Assembly: GCA_040881995.1 (NCBI GenBank)
Contig: JBBECD010000243.1
Span: 1-10,966 of the forward strand
Length of the DNA: 10,966 bases
Origin: JAQCEJ01 sp040881995
Lineage (GTDB): Bacteria > Planctomycetota > Planctomycetia > Planctomycetales > Planctomycetaceae
Direction: 5' to 3'
The position numbers and the translations under genes are program-made. Every line of letters starts with the position of its first letter. Position 1 is the stretch's first letter. The notes below the pieces were generated by a model. That model had not been told where the DNA came from, made no database searches, and saw only the letters and a program-made list of their open reading frames with translations. Positions 6,391-10,966 of this stretch are shown here, one piece after another.

Positions 6391-6430
6391 TTCTTATCCC
6401 CGTTCTCCCCCTCTCCCACTCCCCCCCTCT
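6391..6430 (+). repeat. Dispersed G/C-rich intergenic repeat, copy 2
   Basis: This pyrimidine tract reads TCTTATCCCC, then CTCCCC units, then CTCCCACT and a C-run. It matches the reverse complement of 831-870. It lies in the spacer between the copy 2 cytochrome-like gene and the convergent minus-strand gene. Confidence 0.55.
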
Positions 6431-6467
6431 GCATTCGGTAGTGGTACAGTTTGATCGCCGCGCGAAG

Positions 6468-6758
6468 CTATGCGGGTTCGTCTACGTCTGGCGCGCCGGC
6501 GATATGCTGGCGGTTGTTATCAACGAAGAATCTGACATCGTCGATCTTTTCGAGGATGATCGCCGCTTTGCGTAAGCCCAAGCCGAACGGGCGGAATGCG
6601 CCTTCAAACCGGATGACCGGGTGTCCCTTCCACATGGAGACATGCGTCGTCGTGGGCTTCGTCACTGTCTTATCTGGCAAATTGATGTGACGCCTAAGCT
6701 GGGCGTTCTCTGCTTCGAGTTCTTTGAGACGACGCAAGATTTCATCGTTGCTGGACAT
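6468..6758 (-). CDS. Uncharacterised small coiled-coil protein
   Basis: 96 aa; I do not recognise a named family. Residues 5-25 (DEILRRLKELEAENAQLRRHI) form a strong leucine-zipper-like coiled coil. A Thr-rich linker (31-39) follows, then a compact domain MWKGHPVIRFEG-FRPFGLGLRKAAIILEKIDDVRFFVD (42-80) with alternating strand and helix character, and an acidic tail. No signal peptide or membrane segment is seen, so it is probably cytoplasmic. The start is ATG 6758, with TGAGGT about 5 bases upstream; the frame extends further back but without a better site. It is divergent from the 159-aa gene, sharing a 210-base control region. The pairing suggests a common regulator or complex, but this is inference. 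The opposite strand has a 79-aa open frame that looks like a shadow. Confidence 0.7.
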   Translation of the reverse strand: MSSNDEILRRLKELEAENAQLRRHINLPDKTVTKPTTTHVSMWKGHPVIRFEGAFRPFGLGLRKAAIILEKIDDVRFFVDNNRQHIAGAPDVDEPA

Positions 6759-6891
6759 GTTGACCTCATCTCTGAAGTGGGCGGCGAGAAGTGAACACAC
6801 GCCATCGTACTCGTGGCTAATGCGCAATTCAACTCGTGGAACAATCCAAACCAATCAGCAATTGACATGTTAACTGCAAAAAAATCCGCTC

Positions 6892-6918
6892 GTATGGCAA
6901 AATTATTGTGGTATGGCA
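6892..6918. promoter_or_regulatory. Direct repeat in the divergent control region
   Basis: GTATGGCA occurs at 6892-6899 and again at 6911-6918, with a 19-base period, about two helical turns. The second copy overlaps the -35 area of a weak plus-strand promoter candidate, TTGACC (6919-6924), 17 bases, TATCGT (6942-6947). It could be an operator shared by the two divergent genes. Confidence 0.35.
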
Positions 6919-6968
6919 TTGACCTACATCTTGCCACACCGTATCGTGTCGAGATACTGGAGAATTTT

Positions 6969-7448
6969 ATGACCGTCCCGCAACAGCCGAATAAGTCGCA
7001 AGCTGAGCATCTTCAGCAGTTGGATAGCTATATCGCGTTCTTGAAGGACAAGCTGGACCGCTTGCAACATCTGCGATGGTCGTTAACCGATCCGCAGGTG
7101 TTTGCCATGATCACCACTATGAACTCCACACCTCGAACCGACAACGAGGTTAAAGACGCTATCGAAAAAATCGATCAGCAGTCACCGCCACCTGGACCAC
7201 AATTACCCACGCAAAAATTGTCTTCGCGCTTAACGCGATTCGACGCTATCGAATCATTTTTTAAGAGACACAATAATAATTGGGCCACAACTCATGACGT
7301 AAGCAACGATTCAACTCTGCCTGAACGCGCTATCCGAGAGGTCATTTACAAAACGCACAAAGAGCGATTCGAGCGAAAAAACAACCCTAACGGCCGCGGT
7401 AAGGTGTTTCGGCTTGCGGATCATCAAATGAAAGGAGGTGAACCATGA
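6969..7448 (+). CDS. Uncharacterised protein with N-terminal coiled coil and winged-helix-like C-terminus
   Basis: 159 aa; no named family recognised. Residues 8-38 (NKSQAEHLQQLDSYIAFLKDKLDRLQHL...) are coiled-coil-like. A low-complexity linker SPPPGPQLPTQ lies at 72-82. Residues 90-149 (RFDAIESFFKRH...TLPERAIREVIYKTHKERFERK...GRGKVFRL) have the helix-helix-helix then beta-wing pattern of a small winged-helix DNA-binding fold. A DNA-binding or regulatory role is therefore inferred. GGAG at 6959-6962, 6 bases before ATG 6969, sets the start; the frame is open back to 6813 but with no site there. The gene is visibly more AT-rich than its neighbours, suggesting transfer. Its last codons contain a near-perfect ribosome-binding site and its TGA overlaps an ATG (ATGA, 7445-7448), which looks like translational coupling to whatever follows. 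Confidence 0.7.
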   Translation: MTVPQQPNKSQAEHLQQLDSYIAFLKDKLDRLQHLRWSLTDPQVFAMITTMNSTPRTDNEVKDAIEKIDQQSPPPGPQLPTQKLSSRLTRFDAIESFFKRHNNNWATTHDVSNDSTLPERAIREVIYKTHKERFERKNNPNGRGKVFRLADHQMKGGEP

Positions 7449-7807
7449 GGAGGGTTTCGAGCCCGTTCGCATTGGTTGTCGACGGACGGGCGATGATGAG
7501 AGTCCTGTCGGGGCGCATGGCCGTTAACCTGCAACCCCGACAGGGCAAGGCGACCATTTCTGGTCGGCAGAGACAGGGGGGAGGACGGTCCTCGTGGTGG
7601 CTTGCAATCCCCGGAAAACCGGTTCGACTCCGGTCCCTGTCTCATCTCAAAAAATGCCCCGAAGTGCTTGTAACACGACGGGGCGACTGTCACCCAGGCG
7701 AATTCGCCCGAATGGCTTCCTTAGCAACATCCATTCTATCGGATTCGCCGCATCTTGGAAGGCAAATCCGATGGCAATTATTCTCTCAAGAGAAAAACAG
7801 TTGCTGA
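7445..7807 (+). CDS. Questionable coupled reading frame over the structured region
   Basis: A 120-residue frame starts at the ATG overlapping the upstream stop (ATGA), 6 bases after AAAGGAGGTG, which is almost the full complement of the 16S rRNA 3' end. The translation start signal is therefore excellent. The product (MRRVSSPFALVVDGRAMMRV... then Arg/Gly/Ser-rich) matches nothing I know and has biased composition. It runs through several perfect hairpins and a tRNA-like element and continues into the transposase remnant in a different frame from it. I think the DNA is mainly constrained as RNA, or that this is the start of a gene disrupted by insertion. It could also be a short leader peptide. 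Confidence 0.25.
   Translation: MRRVSSPFALVVDGRAMMRVLSGRMAVNLQPRQGKATISGRQRQGGGRSSWWLAIPGKPVRLRSLSHLKKCPEVLVTRRGDCHPGEFARMASLATSILSDSPHLGRQIRWQLFSQEKNSC
7461..7684 (+). ncRNA. Candidate structured RNA: successive hairpins with a tRNA-like element
   Basis: Four stems follow one another. First, GCCCGT (7461-7466) pairs with ACGGGC (7486-7491). Second, CCTGTCGGGG (7504-7513) pairs perfectly over 10 bp with CCCCGACAGG (7535-7544); inner GCA/TGC and GG/CC pairs leave a 7-base apical loop. Third, CGACCA-TTTC-TGGTCG (7551-7566) is a perfect 6-bp stem with a tetraloop. After the tRNA-like element (7570-7643), GCCCCG (7656-7661) pairs with CGGGGC (7679-7684), with an inner GTG/CAC. The density of perfect stems is far above that of the other spacers here. 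No known RNA family is recognised, and tmRNA hallmarks are absent. The boundaries are guesses. Confidence 0.4.
7572..7642 (+). tRNA. tRNA-like element, unusual or degenerate
   Basis: The acceptor stem GACAGGG (7572-7578) pairs perfectly with CCCTGTC (7635-7641), and two more pairs extend it outwards. The D-arm is a short GAGG-ACGGT-CCTC (7581-7593). The anticodon arm is GGTGG-CTTGCAA-TCCCC (7596-7612), with one mismatch and one wobble. The variable loop is GGAAA. The T-arm is ACCGG-TTCGACT-CCGGT (7618-7634), a perfect canonical T-arm. The triplet in the anticodon position is TGC (Ala). However, the G3:U70 pair and A73 expected for tRNA-Ala are absent: the 3:70 pair is C:G and base 73 is T. 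Shifting the loop by one base gives GCA (Cys), for which T73 and this T-arm would fit, but the stem then fails. Base 8 is G instead of T, and no CCA is encoded. It could be a divergent tRNA, a tRNA remnant at an integration site, or a tRNA mimic. Confidence 0.4.
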
Positions 7808-7890
7808 TTCTCCGGCTTTTGGTGGAGGGGAATTCTTTGCGGGCCGTCACCCGTATCACCGGAGCCGTCTCGATTATGTCGGGGCGGCTC
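7771..7890 (+). pseudogene. Remnant of an IS1-like transposase N-terminus
   Basis: The frame from ATG 7771 reads MAIILSREKQLLILRLLVEG then NSLRAVTRITGA. This is the helix-turn-helix start typical of short IS1-like transposases, which carry LSxEKRxxILxxLVEGNSIRxxxRxTG. The similarity stops after RITGA; an interrupted match to the following TIMRLL region may persist in shifted register (ATTATG...CGGCTC). No zinc motif, DDE domain or second ORF follows, so this is a truncated fragment about 40 codons long. It lies between the tRNA-like element and the pnt promoter and marks past insertion activity. The frame continues to 8043 only as meaningless sequence. Confidence 0.6.
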
Positions 7891-7971
7891 TTTCTGTTCC
7901 AGAACTTCCAAACTGTACTACTACCCTGCATTCGTCCCTCTCTTCACTTGCTTCCGGATCAATCACAGTTC

Positions 7972-7980
7972 TGCTATAGT
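7972..7980 (+). promoter_or_regulatory. Candidate extended -10 promoter for the pnt operon
   Basis: TGCTATAGT (7972-7980) fits the extended -10 form TGnTATAAT with one change. No good -35 box lies at 16-18 bases (TTCCGG at 7952-7957), which is acceptable for an extended -10. A start near 7987 would give a leader of about 53 bases before the pntAA start codon. Confidence 0.5.
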
Positions 7981-7981
7981 T

Positions 7982-8003
7982 TTCGTCTGCACAAAAAGAC
8001 GAA
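7982..8003 (+). promoter_or_regulatory. Inverted repeat at the predicted pnt transcription start
   Basis: TTCGTCT (7982-7988) and AGACGAA (7997-8003) are a perfect 7-bp inverted repeat around GCACAAAA. Immediately downstream of the -10 box, it could be a repressor operator or a 5' leader hairpin. Confidence 0.45.
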
Positions 8004-8039
8004 GAGGCTCCGTCCATACTTCACGAGGCACAGACTTTT

Positions 8040-9221
8040 GTGATTGTTGGTGTTCCCCAAGAAACGTTTCCCGGCGAAGACCGGGTGGCGATAGTTCCCG
8101 CGACCATTCCCGCGCTGGCCAAGGTCAAACTTGACGTGGCCATCGAAAGCGGTGCGGGCACGGCCGCCGGTTACTCCGACGCCGCCTATGCCGACAAGGG
8201 GGCGCGCATCGTCGCCGACCGCGCCGAACTGTTTCGCGTCGCCGATATCATTCTGCAGGTGCGCGGGTTCGGTGCCAATCAAGACGCAGGCCGGGCCGAT
8301 CTCGATCGGATGCACGCGGGGCAACTGCTGGTCGCCTTTCTCGACCCGCTCACCGAACCCGAGGGCGTGCGCCAACTCGCCGAGCGCAACGTGACCGCGC
8401 TGTCGATGGAACTCATCCCCCGCATCACGCGCGCTCAAAGCATGGACGCCCTCTCGTCGATGGCGACCATCGCCGGCTACAAAGCCGTTCTACTCGCGGC
8501 GAGCGCGCTGCCGAAAATGTTTCCCCTGCTGATGACCGCCGCGGGGACGATCACTCCCGCCAAAGTATTCGTCATCGGCGCAGGTGTCGCGGGACTGCAA
8601 GCGATTGCCACCGCGCGCAGGCTGGGCGCCGTCGTGCACGCCTACGACGTCCGTCCCGCCGTCAAAGAGCAGGTGCAGAGCGTGGGAGCCACGTTCGTCG
8701 AACTTCCGCTCGAAGCCAAACAGGCCGAAGACTTTGGCGGCTATGCCAAGGCGATGGACGAAGCGTTTTACGAACGCCAACGGCGGATGATGGCCAAAGT
8801 CGTCGCCGAGAACGACGTCATCATTTGCACCGCGGCGATTCCCGGCAAGAAAGCGCCGCAACTCATCAATGCCGACATGGTCAAAGGGATGATGGCCGGC
8901 TCGGTCATCGTCGACCTCGCCGCCGAAAGCGGCGGCAACTGCGAACTCACGCGCGCCGGCGAAACGATTACCGAATACGGCGTGACGATCATCGGCCCGG
9001 TGAATCTGCCGGCGTCGATTCCGTTTCATGCCAGTCAGATGTACGCCAAGAACATTTCGACGCTGCTGTTGCACGTGATGAGCAAAGACGGCGAATTGAA
9101 GCTCGATGCCACCGACGACGTCGTCGCCGGCACGCTGCTGACGCGCGACGGCCAGGTGGTGCATCCCCGCGTCCGCGAGCAATTGGGTTTGGCGCCGTTG
9201 TCGTCCAGCGCCATTTCGTAG
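8040..9221 (+). CDS. pntAA: NAD(P) transhydrogenase subunit alpha part 1 (domain I)
   Basis: 393 aa, close to the roughly 380-390 of separate PntAA proteins such as that of Rhodospirillum rubrum. It is the soluble NAD(H)-binding domain I, which transfers hydride between NAD(H) and NADP(H) bound to domain III. An alanine-dehydrogenase/PNT N-domain starts VGVPQETFPGEDRVAIVP (3-20). The RQD loop is IPRITRAQSMDALSSMA (126-142), with Arg128, Gln133 and Asp136 intact. The Rossmann motif is VIGAGVAGLQAI (178-189), followed by AYDVRPAVKEQV. The mobile loop GGYAKAM includes Tyr235, and IVDLAAESGGNCELT (290-304) is conserved. The GTG at 8040 is chosen because the homologous N-terminus begins there; GAGG at 8025-8028 is a rather distant ribosome-binding site. 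The reverse-strand frame over this gene is a GC-rich shadow. It is first in the pnt operon. Confidence 0.95.
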   Translation: MIVGVPQETFPGEDRVAIVPATIPALAKVKLDVAIESGAGTAAGYSDAAYADKGARIVADRAELFRVADIILQVRGFGANQDAGRADLDRMHAGQLLVAFLDPLTEPEGVRQLAERNVTALSMELIPRITRAQSMDALSSMATIAGYKAVLLAASALPKMFPLLMTAAGTITPAKVFVIGAGVAGLQAIATARRLGAVVHAYDVRPAVKEQVQSVGATFVELPLEAKQAEDFGGYAKAMDEAFYERQRRMMAKVVAENDVIICTAAIPGKKAPQLINADMVKGMMAGSVIVDLAAESGGNCELTRAGETITEYGVTIIGPVNLPASIPFHASQMYAKNISTLLLHVMSKDGELKLDATDDVVAGTLLTRDGQVVHPRVREQLGLAPLSSSAIS

Positions 9222-9230
9222 GAGATTTCG

Positions 9231-9509
9231 ATGGAAGACTTTATCATGCTGTTCACGATTTTCGTGATGGCGATTTTCGTCGGCTTCGAAGTGATCACGA
9301 AAGTCCCGCCGCTGCTGCACACGCCGCTGATGTCGGGCTCGAATGCGATTTCGGGAATCACCATCGTGGGAGCGATGATTTCCGTGGCGACGCCCAATCG
9401 CTTTACGACGATTCTCGGTTTTATCGCCATCGTCTTCGCCATGATCAACGTCGTCGGAGGGTTTATGGTCACGCACCGCATGTTGGCGATGTTCAAGCGA
9501 AAGGACTAA
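9231..9509 (+). CDS. pntAB: NAD(P) transhydrogenase subunit alpha part 2 (membrane domain)
   Basis: 92 aa, the usual size of a separate PntAB. It supplies the alpha-side helices of membrane domain II, the proton channel. Hydrophobic segments lie at about 5-22, 42-54 and 60-78. The family signature PPLLHTPLMSGSNAISGITIVGA (27-49) is intact, including the His and Ser/Asn residues typical of this subunit. AGGAG at 9220-9224, overlapping the pntAA stop codon, lies 6 bases before ATG 9231, so the two genes are tightly coupled (9-base gap). Confidence 0.93.
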   Translation: MEDFIMLFTIFVMAIFVGFEVITKVPPLLHTPLMSGSNAISGITIVGAMISVATPNRFTTILGFIAIVFAMINVVGGFMVTHRMLAMFKRKD

Positions 9510-9514
9510 CGACG

Positions 9515-10906
9515 GTGCAAAACGCCATCAATCTTGCGTACCTGGCGGCCTCGGTCCTGTTCATCCTCGGGCTGATCAAACTCTCGCATCCCCGCACGGC
9601 GGTGTTCGGAAACCAGCTCGGCGCGATCGGCATGCTCATCGCCGTCATCGCCACCCTGCTCGATCGACACATCATCGAAGCGGGAACCAACGGCTATCTG
9701 ATGATTTTTGCGGGACTGATCGTCGGCGGCGGCATCGGAGCCGCGATGGCTCTCAAGGTCAAAATGACGGCGATGCCCGAAATGGTCGCGCTCCTCAACG
9801 GATTCGGCGGCGGGGCGTCGGTGCTCATCGCCGGTGCGGCATTGCACGACGCGACCGATCCTTCGATGCAATTGACGATCGCGACCGTCGCCTCGGCGAT
9901 CATCGGCGCGGTGACGTTTTGGGGAAGCCTGGTCGCCATCGTCAAGCTTCAGGACATCGTCTCCGACCGCGTGAGCCGTTTCCCCGGCCGGCAGGCGCTC
10001 AGTGCCATCGTGGGTCTGGCGTGCATCGGGCTCGGGATCTGGATCGTCATCAGGCCCGACGCCCTCGCCGTGTATTGGATTCTGGTCGTCGCGTCGTCGG
10101 CGTTGGGGGTATTGCTGATCATGCCGATCGGCGGTGCCGACATGCCGGTCGCGGTCGCCTTGCTCAATTCGTATTCGGGTCTCGCCGCCGCCGCCGCCGG
10201 TTTTGTGCTCAACAACAATTCGCTGATCATCACCGGTTCGCTGGTGGGGGCTTCGGGGATCATTCTCAGCCAGATCATGTGCAAGGCGATGAATCGCTCG
10301 CTGGCGAATGTGCTGTCCGGCACGGTTGGGGGAGAGACGTCCGTCGGGCCGAGCGCCGATTCGGTCTACGCCGGGAAAGTCAAATCGACCTCCGCCGAAG
10401 AAGTCGCCATGTTTTTCGACTCGGCGCGCCGCGTCATCATCGTTCCCGGTTATGGATTGGCGGTTTCGCAGGCGCAGCATGCGGTTCGCGATCTGGCGCG
10501 ATTGCTCGAAGAGCGGGGGATCGAAGTCGAGTTCGCGATTCATCCCGTCGCCGGCCGCATGCCGGGCCACATGAACGTGCTGCTTGCCGAGGCCGACGTC
10601 TCGTACGAGAAGCTCAAGGAGATGGACGAGATCAATCCCAGTTTCGAACGGACCGACGTGGTGCTGGTGATTGGCGCCAACGACGTTGTCAATCCGGTCG
10701 CGCGGACCGACCCCAAGAGTCCCATCGCCGGGATGCCGATTCTCGACGTCGACAAGGCCCGCACCGTAGTGGTCATCAAGCGGAGCCTGAGCCCCGGCTT
10801 CGCCGGCATCCCCAACCCCCTCTTCGCCGCCGACAACACCCTGATGTATTTCGCCGACGCCCGCAAAGCGATCACCGATTTAATTACGGCGGTTAAGGAA
10901 CTGTGA
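9515..10906 (+). CDS. pntB: NAD(P) transhydrogenase subunit beta
   Basis: 463 aa, the length of E. coli PntB. Residues 1-270 are membrane domain II, with about nine helices and the conserved MPEMVALLNGFGGGAS (87-102) and ALLNSYSGLAAAAAGFVLNNN (215-235). Residues 285-463 are the NADP(H)-binding domain III: VPGYGLAVSQAQ (310-321), HPVAGRMPGHMNVLLAEADV (343-362), VIGANDVVNP (385-394), DPKSPIAGMPIL (399-410), IKRSLSPGFAGIPNPLF (421-437) and a terminal DARKAI. With PntAA and PntAB it uses the inward proton flow to reduce NADP+ with NADH. The start is GTG 9515, five bases after the pntAB stop, with AAAGGA at 9500-9505; the frame is open far upstream only as an overlap with pntAA in another frame. 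All conserved sites are intact. No terminator is visible before the window ends. Confidence 0.95.
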   Translation: MQNAINLAYLAASVLFILGLIKLSHPRTAVFGNQLGAIGMLIAVIATLLDRHIIEAGTNGYLMIFAGLIVGGGIGAAMALKVKMTAMPEMVALLNGFGGGASVLIAGAALHDATDPSMQLTIATVASAIIGAVTFWGSLVAIVKLQDIVSDRVSRFPGRQALSAIVGLACIGLGIWIVIRPDALAVYWILVVASSALGVLLIMPIGGADMPVAVALLNSYSGLAAAAAGFVLNNNSLIITGSLVGASGIILSQIMCKAMNRSLANVLSGTVGGETSVGPSADSVYAGKVKSTSAEEVAMFFDSARRVIIVPGYGLAVSQAQHAVRDLARLLEERGIEVEFAIHPVAGRMPGHMNVLLAEADVSYEKLKEMDEINPSFERTDVVLVIGANDVVNPVARTDPKSPIAGMPILDVDKARTVVVIKRSLSPGFAGIPNPLFAADNTLMYFADARKAITDLITAVKEL

Positions 10907-10966
10907 AATCAAATGACAGTACTTCCAAGTGCGTTGAATTGATATAGGAGAACGCAAGGCTTTTCC

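Noticed and set aside
7445..7700. tmRNA (ssrA)
   Set aside because: The T-arm is suggestive, but the two halves of the tRNA domain lie only 71 bases apart, and no tag peptide frame or conserved 5' end is present.
8490..9476. Long minus-strand open frame (328 codons) opposite pntAA/pntAB
   Set aside because: Composition is His/Arg/Asp-rich, typical of the shadow of a GC-rich gene; the opposite strand encodes a fully conserved transhydrogenase.
8825..9514. Upstream extension of the pntB frame into pntAA and pntAB
   Set aside because: The extension is Arg-rich nonsense in another frame of conserved genes; PntB homology starts at GTG 9515.
9506..10570. Long minus-strand open frame (354 codons) opposite pntB
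   Set aside because: Same reason: repetitive Arg/Asp/Gly/His sequence opposite a gene with complete PntB motifs.

Overview
The window looks like chromosomal DNA of a planctomycete or close relative. This is an inference from gene style, not from a marker gene: a VCBS/FG-GAP repeat protein, a Tat-exported sugar-isomerase-like protein, small exported single-CxxCH proteins, long spacers carrying dispersed repeats, and GTG starts. Housekeeping genes are GC-rich; a stretch around 6.76-7.45 kb is visibly more AT-rich.

Layout. 1-799: 3' part of a VCBS/FG-GAP protein with a one-base frameshift near 336. 872-1768: Tat-signal TIM-barrel protein of the hydroxypyruvate-isomerase type with altered metal ligands. 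1958-3028: leuB (3-isopropylmalate dehydrogenase). 3029-3819: about 790 bases with no convincing gene but several palindromes and a three-copy motif. 3820-5220: multi-spanning membrane protein of unknown role. 5460-5807 and 5921-6268: tandem paralogous exported proteins with one CGxCH haem motif each, separated by a rho-independent terminator. 6300-6430: REP-like and C-rich dispersed repeats. 6468-6758 (minus) and 6969-7448 (plus): a divergent pair of small coiled-coil proteins. 7455-7690: a run of strong hairpins ending in a tRNA-like cloverleaf. 7771-7890: remnant of a transposase N-terminus. 8040-10906: pntAA-pntAB-pntB, the three-subunit proton-translocating NAD(P) transhydrogenase.

How the genes work together. 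The only clear multi-gene unit is the pnt operon, with short spacers, ribosome-binding sites at each start and a candidate extended -10 promoter plus an inverted repeat at the expected transcription start. It would make NADPH from NADH using the proton gradient. leuB stands alone here. The segment from the cytochrome-like genes to the pnt promoter (about 6.3-7.9 kb) is accessory in character. It holds repeats, a transposase fragment, an uncharacterised divergent gene pair and a structured RNA candidate, and is the part most likely to hold something undescribed.

Limits. All family assignments come from reading motifs in the translations; no database search or folding program was run.
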